A stretch of DNA of 64,000 nucleotides from Tetrapyrgos nigripes (taxonomy: Eukaryota; Basidiomycota; Agaricomycetes; Agaricales; Campanellaceae): assembly GCA_013368315.1 (NCBI GenBank), contig JAACJM010000011.1, positions 806,001 through 870,000 of the forward strand, in the 5' to 3' direction. Position 1 is the first letter of the stretch. Every line of letters starts with the position of its first letter. Both the position numbers and the translations under genes were made by a program. A model generated the notes under the pieces. It had not been told where the DNA came from. It made no database searches and was given only the letters and a program-made list of their open reading frames with translations. Positions 10,669 through 20,902 of the stretch are shown piece after piece.

Positions 10669-13600
10669 TCAAGATAATGACTTTGTCATGAGATCAGCAA
10701 TGTTGTCTTTGGTAGGGACATAACGAAACTCCAACTCTTTGGCCCTGACCGCATCTTGAATCCATGCCCATGAAGTATCAAAATGCTTGGTGCGTCCGTG
10801 TTTCGTAGTCGCCTCTGTTAACGATATGGAACTGGTGTTGTCAACGAATATAGTGAAAGGATACGCCTTTTCCATCCCAACTCCCTTGAGATATTTTGCC
10901 ATCCACTCCGCTTGCTTTCCTGCATTCACCATTGATAAATATTCCGCCTCTGTTGTAGATAATGCGATCACCCATTGTTTCGACAATGCCCATGATACCG
11001 GTCCCCCTGTGACCATGAATACATATCCCATTGTTGACTTTCAAGTTGCGAGCCCATTCTCCTCTTTCACATCTGCATGCGACGCGTCTGTGTAACCAAC
11101 TGGTTTGAGCTTGTCCTCTGACTCCCCCTGACGACGGCGGTAGGTTAGTTGATAATTGGCTGTGGTTTTGAGATACGCAAGTAGATGCATCCCTGCTGCC
11201 CAATGGACTGGTCTTGGGTCACTTGCATATCGTTGAAGTAGGGATACCGAGAAGGATATGTCGGGTCGTGTACCTTGGCTGATGTGGTTTAGAGCTCCAA
11301 TAAGGCTGTAGTAATTCTTGTCAACCATGAAAAGTTTGTTGTTTACTGGGATAGGATCTGGTTGGCTATCGACGAACTCAATTCCGGGGGAAAGAGGAGT
11401 GTATTTGGGTGCACAGTCTTGCATTCCAAAATGTTCCAGTGTCTTCTTGATAAGGGGTCATTGATGTATGGATATGGCTCCAGATTCCTTGTCCTTTCTA
11501 ACTGTCATCCCCAATATCACATCCAGCTTCCCATAGTCCCTAAACTCGAACCCCTCTGCAATATCCTTCCTTGCTTTCTCTCCATCTTCTTTAGTTGATG
11601 AAACCCCAGTAACGTCGTCAGTGTAGGTCACGGTGAGGGTGTATCCAGTCTCGGTCTGACAGTATCGTATGCATGGGTCTGCTGGGTTTGTTCTATACCC
11701 GAGTTTGCGGTAGTATTTGTCGAGCATGTGATACCAATTATTACCTGCGTCCATAGTCCCATATATGTTGATATTCATCAACAATACTGTCTCCTCTCCG
11801 TCTCACAAGCTGTATCAGCTCTCAAACCCTTCAGGCAACTTGAGGTAATTCACTCCCTGCAGCTTCGCATTTAGATACGCTCCCATGAAGTCGCCTGACC
11901 ACAAGTTGAGCCCCTCGTATGCAGCGATGGTGATAGCAAACCGTTCTGATTCGTAGCGCGTGACAATAGACCAAGTATCATCATAGTGTATCCCCTTCAC
12001 CTGGTCGTATCCCCTAACCACCAATCTAGCACGTCTCTCTGTGATCTTCTCCTCACCATTGTACTGTAATGCGTACACCCATCGCATGGTGATAGCTTTC
12101 ACATCCTTTGGTCGTGGGACAGGAGTGAAAGCCTAGCGGGAGTCTAATTTCACCAGCTCCTTCTCCATCGGGGGTATCCATAGGTCTGGTCGGGTTATGG
12201 CTTCGGTATATGACGTTGGAACCCATGTATTGTCGGGTTCGATCACTGGTACTTCAGTATTGTTTGCAGCTGGTGCATCGCCATCAAATTCAGGTAACAA
12301 CTCATGTTCCTCGTCATTCGCCCACTGTTCTCCTCTTTCATTTGCTTCTATTTCCCTCTCCTTGTATTCCTTGGACTGGATGAGTTGTGGGATTTTGTGC
12401 ATGCGACGATGCTCGTGTTGGTTGCGTACCCCAAATTTCTTGTTGGGTACGGCGGGTACATTTCAGTTTGGGAGCATTTGGGATTGGAATCAGAATTGCT
12501 GGTATCGCTCGGTGCAGAGATTGTGGGCTAGATGTGAATTGATCGGGGTCTCAGTTGTAGTCGGCTGTGGTCTGATCGGGGGTCGAGTCAGCAATTTGAT
12601 TGGGTGTTGATTTGACGTTGACGTCATTGTAGGTTTTCGGGGTTAGGAATTTCAAATCCTCATCCTCCCCCTTAACCTCGGAAACCCAATGCCCCTTTGA
12701 CTTCTCCCATACTACGTCGCTCGTGTGGTATACCGCATTCGAGGTCCACTCCTTCACTACATAGACTTTCTGACCTGCATACCCCACCATCTGCGCCTTG
12801 AAACTTCTCGCATCCAACTTTTTCCTTCCACTCTTCTCAGGGATATGGACAAATCTGATGGATCCAAACGGGACGAGATGTGACACATTCTGACGTTGGC
12901 CAGTCCAAAGCTCTTCTGGTATGTTGCCATTAGCATTAGGGAATAGATTTTGAACATATGCAACAGACACTGTTGCATGGCCCCACCACGAAGATGGTAA
13001 TCCTGAGTCGAATAGCACTGCTCTGGTTCCTTCAAGAAGAACTCCGATACCATGCTCAGCGACCCCGTTTGATGGTGAAGTGTATGGTGCTGTGAATTCA
13101 TGTTCAATACCATTTGTGGTCCACTCTCGCATAAGTGCTGACCTCCATTCTGGTGCGTTATCTGTCCTAATCTGCTTCAACTTCTTTCCCGTCTGCACCT
13201 CAGCCTTTGTCTTTAACATATCAAGGAGAGCGATGATGGTCTCAGCTGTACAATTCTTCATCAATTCCACCAACTTCTTCGCCGTTCCCGCATCTACTCC
13301 AACAAGAGCATACGAGTTTCTGCCTACGGAAGCGACTTGTGCTGGGCCCCATACATCTAGGTACCATCGGTAATTGGCCTCAGTGACAATTTTGGTGCTG
13401 GTGGCATGGTGTTGCTTGTTGGTGTGAGCTCTTTTGCAGTCCTCGCACCATCCCATTATGTGTCTGACTCCCTTCCCCAGGTCCAGCATACCATCAAGTT
13501 TCTTCACAGCCATTTCAATTCTTTCCGGCATGATGTGTCCTGCGGCATGATGGATGTATCTCACATCTTTGGGGAGGCATTCTGTTGTCATCGCACCCAT

Positions 13601-14553
13601 ATTGTCCCTCGCCATCTCAACATCTAGCGTGTATATGCCCCTGTTCAGTCTGGCTTCAAATGCCTCAGTCCCGTCCTTCGATAACCATATCATCCTCCCT
13701 CCTTTAATTGTTGCTGTGTACCCCAGCCTATCGAGTACACCAGTGGATAATAGGTTTGATGAGACGTTTGGAGCATGGAATGCATTTTGTAATACGAGGT
13801 ATCTTGGACGACCGTTTATCGTGGTTCTCAATCGTACATCCCCCCTCCCAATGATCTCGAAACTCGTTCCTCTCTTTGACCCGTTGCCTTCCTCAGTGTG
13901 TGTTTCGTATGTGGTGAAGGCTGATTGGTCTTGGAAAAAATGATGGGTGGCTCCCGAATCAGCGATGAGCATGATCTTCGTGCCACTTCCGACGGCACTG
14001 TTGAATGTGTTTGTGGCAAGAGCGAGAATGGGGATAGTGTTGTCAATGGTAGTGGTATTTGCAGATGGAGTATTAGACAGTAGCAGTACGTCTTTCTTCC
14101 CTTTCCACCATGCTGGATATTGACCTTGTTTTCCTCCACCTTCCCTAAAGCAGTTGTTGATTGTGTGTCCGACTCGCTTACACTTCAGGTTCGCACATAC
14201 AATATTTGGGTTCGTTGGACCTTTCCTCTGTGTTTGTGTTTGCATCACACTCATTTTCTCGGTCAACTCCTTTACTTGTGCCTGCAGTGCTGCAACCTTA
14301 TCCATCCCTGGTCTTCCTTCACTGTTGTCCCCTCCCATCAATCTAACGTGCTCTTGGAGACGCTCGGCTGCAGTTCCAATTTCTAGACCCCTCTCGGACA
14401 GCATTGCGCCAACTGTAGGGATCCATTCTGGGGTACGTGGAAATGAGTCAAGGAACATGGTAAGGAATTGGGCATTGTTGTAGGTTGATCCTGTGTCAGT
14501 AGCTCCTTTTCGAAGTAGTTTATACTCCGAGGCATATCTGTCTTCACCAGTGA
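10669..14553 (-). pseudogene. pol: Copia gag-pol, C-terminal gag to RNase H
   Basis: The largest open frame (14578-12551; its first residues lie in the mariner end) carries the rest of gag and a CX4CX4HX4C knuckle (CANLKCKRVGHTINNC). It then has the protease IADSGATHHF, a zinc-binding HHCC region ending WCEDCKRAH, and an integrase core with YLDVWGP, IRTDNAPEW and NGVAEHG. Downstream the frame breaks repeatedly. Reverse transcriptase pieces are at 12102-11815 (ARLVVRGYDQVKGIHYDDTW) and 11784-11458, with YTDDVTG as the active-site loop. The tail of pol, 11424-10669, holds YTDASHADV and LSTTEAEYLSM of RNase H. Stops or frameshifts separate these parts, so no functional polyprotein is encoded. 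Confidence 0.9.
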
Positions 14554-14555
14554 TA

Positions 14556-16173
14556 CAGTGGCCAAAAAAATTGTCCACATGTTTGGCACTTTTGGAAAGA
14601 TTGCTGATTTAACAGTTATTGAGCAGAAATCTCAAAACATGGCTGGTGATAGCAAGAAAGCCTTTGATTAGAGCTACAATAATCTGTCTGTTTGGTCTTA
14701 TTTGGCCAAATATCTGTTGAGTTATGATTGATTTAAAATTGTATGTCATTTGGACAATTTTTTGAGTTGCCACTTCAAAATCATTATTGCAATAACCTGA
14801 TGGGTTATACATGATGTCATGGGTGGAGCTGTACAGTAATGTAATGTATACACCACAATGATGTCATAGCTGCCAGCTAGAGCATACATAGCAACATACA
14901 GATGCTCTACAGCCTCTATGAAAATCATGGAGGTTCCTCCGAGTCATATCAGCTCAGAAAGACAACCTCTACTCTCTTCTCCAGACTGCCCCTCCCTCTA
15001 TCAAAATTTCAGCTCGGACTGAAGCATGAAAGCAGAGTGTTGCTTTTATAGGTAGAGAGACATGTTCTGACAAAGGAAACCATTGGATATGGCACTTTAG
15101 AAAAATGGCCACCTCTGGATCAACTCCAATATTATTAATGCTTTCCAGAATTTTGTTACTTAAAATGGTCATATAGTGTTTGCAATCTATCTTCCCCTTC
15201 ATTTGGACCATTTTTACTGCTTACTGCTGCCCCATACCCTACCCCATCATGTCATTTTCTCTCCCAAATGTCATCATTTCTGTCACATCTTGCTGTGCCA
15301 TGAATTTATCTCTCTTTTCTCACACATGCTGGGGCATATTTGCCCTTGATTTTGGTCTTATCTGAGAAAATAACCCACTTCTAGCCTTCTACAGCCCGGT
15401 CTTTTTACATCTGTGTAAACTTCAAGTGAGCCTTGCTGCAAGTCACTGTAAGTTTACACTTGTTCTGTGTTTTGGAGATGGCCACAAGATGTTTTAAGGA
15501 ATGTTTTGGCTGTTATAGGCTGGGACAGGTTGTCCAAGAAGAGCCTTGATGTTTTGGGCCACTTGTGTAGCAATCTGGCTTTACCAGAATGGATTCTTTT
15601 CCAATCTAACCTCTTCACAAGTAGTAGAGAGCCTCCTAGGACACCCTGCTGTATTGTTCTCATTGTCTGTATTTGTCTTTTAAGCCACAAAAGCAACTCT
15701 TGGCTTCCATACTCCAGTCTGAGCTGCAATTTTTGCAGATGGAGAGGCAGTTAGGAGGAGAGAGTAGAGATTGTCTTTCTGAGCTGATATGAGGGACCTC
15801 CATGATTTTCATAGAGGCTGTAGAGCATCTGTATGTTGCTATGTATGCTCCAGCTGGCAGCTATGACATCATTGTGGTGTATACATTACATTACTGTACA
15901 GCTCCACCCAGGACATCATGTATAACACATCAGGTTATTGCAATAATGATTTTGAAGTGGCAACTCAAAAAATTGTCCAAATGACATACAATTTTAAATC
16001 AATCATAACTCAACAGATATTTGGCCAAATAAGACCAAACAGACAGATTATTGTAGCTCTAATCAAAGGCTTTCTTGCTACCACCAGCTGTGTTTTGAGA
16101 TTTCTGCTCAATAGCTCTTAAATCAGCAATCTTACCAAAAGTGCCAAACATGTGGACAATTTTTTGGCCACTG
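14556..16173 (-). mobile_element. Tc1/mariner-like element with long inverted ends, inserted in copia gag
   Basis: The ends read CAGTGGCCAAAAAA-TTGTCC and are inverted relative to each other, flanked by TA (14554-14555 and 16174-16175). The terminal inverted repeats are unusually long, about 450-500 bp. The right arm, read on the minus strand, shows a degenerate transposase N-terminus: KIAAQTGVWKPRV, GCPRRLS, TQVAQNIKALLGQPV, all like the paired helix-turn-helix of this superfamily. A middle remnant (GEKMTWWGRVWG, NNIGVDPEVAIF) fits the catalytic domain. The left arm repeats the N-terminal sequence in inverted orientation, so the 3' part of the gene has been replaced. Many stops; not functional. 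Confidence 0.75.
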
Positions 16174-16556
16174 TATGTCCCCATGTATCTACAGGTACGC
16201 AGAGCTTCGTCCTTTCTCTGGCAAGCAAGGTGGCTGACTGAGACAAATTGCTTCTCTAGGAACTCCCAAAGATCACTTGACATCTTGTTAGATGGGAATC
16301 CAAGTGAGTCGGGGTTCTTGATGTTGTCCCATATGGTAAGGTATGCAACAGATTCACGAATCTCGTATTCAAGGAAGTTTGGAATGCGACTGCTGATAGC
16401 AGTGGCAGAAATGGCGCTCTCTGGGTCGGTTTGGGTTACAGTCTCGGTCTCACCCTGTGCAGTGACAGCTTCAGTCGTATTCGCTGGGTCTTTCAGTATG
16501 GTAATCTTCCCCTCCCAGTATAGATGTAGTCCCTTCAACTTCCCTCGGCGAAGCAT
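16130..16556 (-). pseudogene. gag: Copia gag, N-terminal part
   Basis: The minus-strand frame reads MLRRGKLKGLHLYWEGKITI and continues to LACQRKDEALRTCRYMG, a retrotransposon gag of UBN2/copia type. It stops making sense at 16173, where the mariner element begins; the last residues of the open frame are element sequence. The rest of gag continues at 14553 with TGEDRYASEYKLLRK. The join is one base out of frame by my reading. Confidence 0.8.
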
Positions 16557-16741
16557 TGACTCTTTCCACGATATGTAGTTCTCCCCGTTGAATTTGAGGT
16601 CGTCAGGAAGCTCGTAGACATGTTGTATGAGGGTATGGGATGCAATGGAATATGTTTCGTCATTTGTTGAGTTGCTCTTGAGTCAGTCCGTTATGTGATT
16701 TGGTTTTTCTGTGCACAGTTTAGGGCGCGGGGCCCATAACC

Positions 16742-16981
16742 TGTTAGAAAAGAGTATCAGTAAGTAAAGATACTCAGGTTCACACAACGTAGTGGGAACA
16801 ACTGAGGTGTGTTGGGTGATGTCGTACAGTATATGTGAAGTATCATATGTACGGATCAAATACATAGTCAAATAGATGGATCACAAATATGGAGTAAGGT
16901 GGTGAAGATAGGGAAAAGAAATAGGAGAATGATATAAATGGAAATTACTTATTATGGATGTAGGGACTCGTTTCTTCAACA
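16742..16981 (-). repeat. Copia 5' LTR
   Basis: 240 bp, the second copy of the LTR at 10307-10546, with seven transitions between them and no indels. It is followed by the right TSD TTTTC (16982-16986). Confidence 0.93.
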
Positions 16982-17230
16982 TTTTCACTCCCCAAGTAAG
17001 CCATAGCTTTGACTCTTTGAGGACTACATTCCGTATTGAGTGTTTCTTCCGACTCCGTGACTATCTACCACAAATATTTTGTGGATTTTCTTCTAGATAA
17101 ACGCCGCTCCAAGGAGTATCTCATAGATCTCGATGCTCATTGAGGGATCCTTCTGGATCACCTAGGTGAAATTTTTACAAGACAGGATGCTGCAAGTCAG
17201 TCAACTTCTCTAGACAGGTGAATCATCCAT
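16982..17230 (+). pseudogene. NLR-like gene, continuation 3' of the copia element
   Basis: After the right TSD the NLR frame resumes: ALTL-stop-GLHSVLSVSSD, then HKYFVDFLLDKRRSKEYLID and LDAH. This is the helical region typically following the NACHT core in these proteins. It is in the same frame as LDEVF left of the insertion (10306) if the element plus one TSD is removed. Three in-frame stops (AAG-TAA, CTT-TGA, CAT-TGA) show decay beyond the insertion. Recognisable sequence ends near 17210; no repeat (WD, TPR or ankyrin) domain follows. Confidence 0.8.
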
Positions 17231-17262
17231 TGTGCCAACAGTTTAGCCGGATTTAAATCCAC

Positions 17263-17502
17263 CTATTTAGGGCTACTATGATAGAACGCATCAACAGATG
17301 AAACCGTCTTGTTGATGCCTCGAATGACTGTTTCTGTGTCTTGTTTGAGCGTTTCGACACAATGAACTTCTTGCCCGTCTTCAGGACCTTCCTTTGCCTG
17401 TGATTCATTGTTAGAAGATCTGCTGTCCGGGTCAGGAGCTGTATCTGACATCCTACACTCATTTAACTGTGTTCTGGAGAGTAGGAGTGCGGAAGACATC
17501 AA
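17263..17502 (-). CDS. Small hypothetical open frame
   Basis: A 79-codon minus frame with a second Met at 17451 (MSDTAPDPDSRSSNNESQAK). The composition is hydrophilic and acidic, and it ends VIRGINKTVSSVDAFYHSSP. It looks like a real N-terminal exon in its composition but has no recognisable domain and no clear downstream exon. It may be the stump of a gene truncated by rearrangement next to the NLR. Confidence 0.3.
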   Translation of the reverse strand: MMSSALLLSRTQLNECRMSDTAPDPDSRSSNNESQAKEGPEDGQEVHCVETLKQDTETVIRGINKTVSSVDAFYHSSPK

Positions 17503-17726
17503 AATCTGTCTCAGGTAGCCAATATTAAAAGACCCCCCCTATTAATTTCACTTTGTTAATCAACATTAGCTCCTACATTGGGGTACAGTAAGAGCAACTA
17601 GTTAGTGCAACGACTCAGCATTTATACTTGCTATTCTCAAATACTTCCGATATCGTCAGGCTATTTTCAAGTAGGTAGAGATCTCATCATTGCATCAACA
17701 TATCTACAAAATTACAAAAAATCTAT

Positions 17727-19066
17727 TCAAGCAGCGACAGGCTGCGACACAGCGTCCGGACTGTGAAACTTGTCAGCAGTGCCAACGACGTCAGATCCAG
17801 GCTCCTTGGCAACCTCAGAAACTGACTTTGCCTTGTCAGGTCCTTTTTCTTGGGCGGAATCAACGGCATCTGGCTTTGAAATGGCACCCCTGTCGACATC
17901 TGTCCCCTCCTTGTACTCGTCGAAATTGAGGCGCTTGAGAACCTCATCCGGTGTATAGCCGTGCTTAGCTGGACCCACAGAATTACTGGAATAAAATGGT
18001 TAGTTCAATAACCACAATGTATAGCGGTGGAAGACTCACGAAGCTGACAGATACAATTCATGCATAAATTGATGATACCTTTTCGTGTTCGTATCCTTGG
18101 TTTGCTGAAGATCTCGGAAGAAGTGCCACTTATCCTCAAGACCCTCTGGTGGAAACTTGCTGGCTGATTTCGCACTGTTGTGGTCTGCAAGTATTGAGTA
18201 GATCTGGGATCTTCTAAATGATATGCTTAGTATAAATCAATGACGCACGTACATAGCATGAGGCCAGAACGACCATAGCCTTCATCATCTCTGGTTTTCC
18301 CTTGACTGTGGATGGGAAGAGCTCTTTCTTCCTGCTGCTAACAATCTTGCTGTACTTGCCCTGGCCAAACCACGCAGAGGATATGAACTTGATGATAGTG
18401 GGGTTGGTAAACAATGATGCAACCGAGTAGAAGTAATTGCCGTCCTATGGAACAAGTTAGATCACAGAATCATAGAGAGGTATAAAACACACCTCTCCTA
18501 GGGGATATATATAGTCCGTATCACACGTGAGCTGTTGAGCTTTCAAAAAAGAACTTGAGGAGTTGTCAAGGCTGAAAGCAGCCAAGACCATGGGTACCAC
18601 ATCATTCTTGAGTTTCGTTCAGAAAATAGTAACTCGCTGTGCAATCTGAAGAGATATTAGCACTGTATCATTAAAAAAAATAAGAAATCTGTCACTTACA
18701 TAGTTGATAAATGGCTCTCTGTACATCTTTTTATCCCCTCGCTCAAGCCTGCCACCTATATCCAGCTCTCCTCCGTATCCCAGCTCCTCAGCGGCCTCTA
18801 TCAGGGCTGACCAAACAATATTATCAAGACCCTTAGTAGTAAGGGGACAGAAGTCCACCTCAGGGTCCTCCTCATCCTCCTCAATGAATGCATCGCTGAC
18901 TATCATAACCAAGGCTATTTGAATTGCACGCTTACCAACACTTTTAATAGCTGTATTTTGAGAAGTAAGGGACATCTTGTAGGTGCGAGTGTTGGCTGTG
19001 TACGGGTTGAGTACGAGTTCTGTCTGAGGAATATAGGCGGGTTCATCCTCATCTGATGAGACAGTG
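17727..19066 (-). pseudogene. DUF6532-like protein, 5'-truncated and with a nonsense codon
   Basis: Minus-strand exons read in order: about 19066-18712 (AYIPQTELVLNPYTANTRTY .. RGDKKMYREPFINY), 18658-18494, 18447-18256 (LFTNPTIIKFISSAWFGQGK .. KPEMMKAMVVLASCY), 18188-18041, and 17993-17727 (TPDEVLKRLNFDEY then a Lys/Asp-rich tail to AA-stop). Exon ends match those of the 57.7-60.35 kb gene (..EPFINY versus ..KPFVHY), and both end with a YHxxMHxLY block. I place it in the DUF6532 family from memory. Exon 2 begins AQRVTIF followed by TGA where the family frame continues TKLKNDVVP; a CGA to TGA change at a CpG would explain it. The 5' end is joined at 19067 to MYND-gene sequence. Confidence 0.6.
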
Positions 19067-20462
19067 TGGAATGCAAACCAATAGTTTCCAAAGCCTTGAA
19101 CCAAAGGCTTTGCAGGTGTGCTAGATCACTCGTAGCTGAGCCTGATGGTGTAAATGGTGTATTGTGAACATCGAAGAATAGCGGTACTCCCCAAAGCTGA
19201 GATAGGAGAAATCGGTTTTCGAGGAATTCGACAATAACGATAGGTCCTTGTTTGCAGGTCATTTCCACGAAGAATAAGTAGGATTGCATGGAACAGTGTG
19301 TTGTTTCTGGCCGATATGAGAGGAGCTTTCAGAATAGGATCATGAACCAGTATATCGCTTGACGAGAGAGCATGATTAATCGAAGTTTTCGAGAATAACT
19401 GGATGTATGAGTGAAAACACCCAAAGCGGATTCTAGATGCTTATAGTCGAGATTGCTGACGAGAGGAGATTCAGCACATGTAATGAGGCCTTGTAATGCC
19501 ATGGAAGCAAAGTCAGAGTGGGTTTCTTCAAGTGCGTCCTGAAAGGTTCCAATGGGACTCACAATGAGAGCCTCGGGAGAGATTGGTAATTTGTAGCTGC
19601 AAAGCTGAATGTTCTTAACCACCTCCTGGATTATCCTGACCCAGTTATGGAAGATATCCAACTCCGCAATCAAGACGTATAGGAATGCGATCAGTGGCAT
19701 GGCTTCGGGACTGAGCACATCATCAGGGATTCGTTTGGGGAGTGTAACTGCGTGGAGGAGTTTCAAGACAGTGGTAAGAAACGAATCCTGGAATTCCTGG
19801 CCTTGCTGATCATAGATGGGAGATTTGAGATATCCATCCACCAGGAAAACCAACCACGTCCAGATTTGTGGCCAATGTCTCTGAAGGGATCCACGCATCT
19901 TGGTATCACTGATACTGTTCCCTCCAAGTCCAACAGCTCCATTAGCAATACCAAGCAAAGAGTGTGCAGCCAAATGATGAGATTGGAGAGGTGGGCCTGT
20001 GGGAGATACAGATGCTGTTGGCTTGGACAGAAGAAACGACATAAAAATGGGCATAGTGCTCCAGAAGATATTAGAAGGGTGCATAGACTTGTCTCCCAAG
20101 TCTTCGAGAGCCTTTGCAGATCCACTTCTTGCACTGGTTTTGAGAGACTGTAGACACTTCTGAGCAAGTATCCGATGGCATTATGAAGAAGACTGACCTC
20201 CAAGGACATGATAAACTGTTCAAGACATGGAATGTCTAGGTGGCTATACACTTGAAGCTTCTGCCAATCAAGTGCAAGCATTCTAAGTCAAATCTGTCAT
20301 CACATTCCCTTGATCTCGTTGTCATCGTCCACAATGATGACAAGACCTGTTTTGCCAACGAGAAGACCAGCTTACTTTCCTTGAAACCACCAAATCTACT
20401 GCACCACTCTTCAAATCAATGAGCTTGTGTTCGCTGTGTTCCAAATATCTTCTAAGCTTTAT
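19067..20462 (-). pseudogene. MYND-family gene, truncated duplicate (5' two thirds)
   Basis: Closely matches 51154-52527 of the MYND gene on the same strand, from the 5' flank and MLALDWQKLQVYSHLDIP through LGDKSMHPSNIFW .. LGVFTHTSSYSRKLRLIML to LWFKALETIG. Homology stops abruptly at 19067 on one side and near 20462 on the other. The C-terminal MYND finger is missing. Across the 19067 junction the MYND frame does not run into the DUF6532-like frame, so no fusion protein is expected. Unlike the 50-52 kb copy it keeps TTG (not TAG) at the TVLKLLHAV site and has no 14-bp deletion, so each copy preserves parts the other lost. Confidence 0.8.
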
Positions 20463-20482
20463 CATTGCCTCTACCATTGACA

Positions 20483-20845
20483 ATGAGCTCAACAACGCTG
20501 AGTGCCCCAAGCACCACCAGCAACAACAACACTGACACCTCTGGTCTCGTTCCCGTACTATTTCCTCTCAACCAACTCGCGGCTCGTATCAATATCAACA
20601 CATCTTACCCAAGTGCTGCCAATGGTACCAATGTCTCTGATACAGGCTCTCTAACAAACGCTCCTCGTCCGCACCTTGCCGCATTCGCATTACGAACAAA
20701 TTCCAACGCCAGTCTATCTGCGACTTCTGTGAGCTCGGGTGATTCCATGGCGGTTAACCCTTCTGGAACAAGATCTAGGAGTCCGATGGCAAAATGTGTG
20801 AGCTTGACAAAACCTTCTTTCTTATCGAAATACATACGATTTTAA
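20483..20845 (+). CDS. Ser/Thr/Asn-rich hypothetical open frame, probably truncated
   Basis: Starts at an ATG just past the end of the MYND duplicate: MSSTTLSAPSTTSNNNTDTS .. PLNQLAARININTSYPSA .. NPSGTRSRSPMAK. Low-complexity Ser/Asn composition, no domain. The last residues (from about 20810) lie in sequence shared with 40255 on, so the frame crosses a duplication boundary and the natural gene end is probably lost. A donor-like GTGAGC follows MAK. Confidence 0.35.
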   Translation: MSSTTLSAPSTTSNNNTDTSGLVPVLFPLNQLAARININTSYPSAANGTNVSDTGSLTNAPRPHLAAFALRTNSNASLSATSVSSGDSMAVNPSGTRSRSPMAKCVSLTKPSFLSKYIRF

Positions 20846-20902
20846 GAATTGAGCCAGCTTTATCATTACATAAAAATGAAGAAAATTAATGGGATGTAGT
20901 AC

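Larger units (their letters stand above)
10307..16981 (-). mobile_element. Ty1/copia LTR retrotransposon, complete ends, coding part decayed
   Basis: Two 240-bp LTRs (10307-10546 and 16742-16981), each TG..CA, bound the element. A 5-bp target duplication TTTTC sits at 10302-10306 and 16982-16986. Coding order on the minus strand is gag, protease, integrase, reverse transcriptase, RNase H, which identifies copia rather than gypsy. It sits inside the NLR gene; removing the element and one TSD restores the NLR reading frame across the site. The LTRs differ at seven positions, all CpG transitions. A Tc1/mariner element lies inside its gag gene. Confidence 0.93.

Noticed and set aside
12197..12610. 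Plus-strand 137-codon frame
   Set aside because: It lies opposite the copia pol gene and is its shadow.
14746..15984. Two nearly identical 60-codon peptides on opposite strands (MIFIEAVEHLYVAMYA..)
   Set aside because: They are produced by the mariner element's inverted repeats, not by genes.
17999..18256. tRNA or rRNA genes anywhere in the window
   Set aside because: I looked for box A/B patterns and rRNA-like conserved stretches and saw none I could support.
19067..20462. An in-frame MYND-DUF6532 fusion protein
   Set aside because: The reading frames on the two sides of 19067 do not match.
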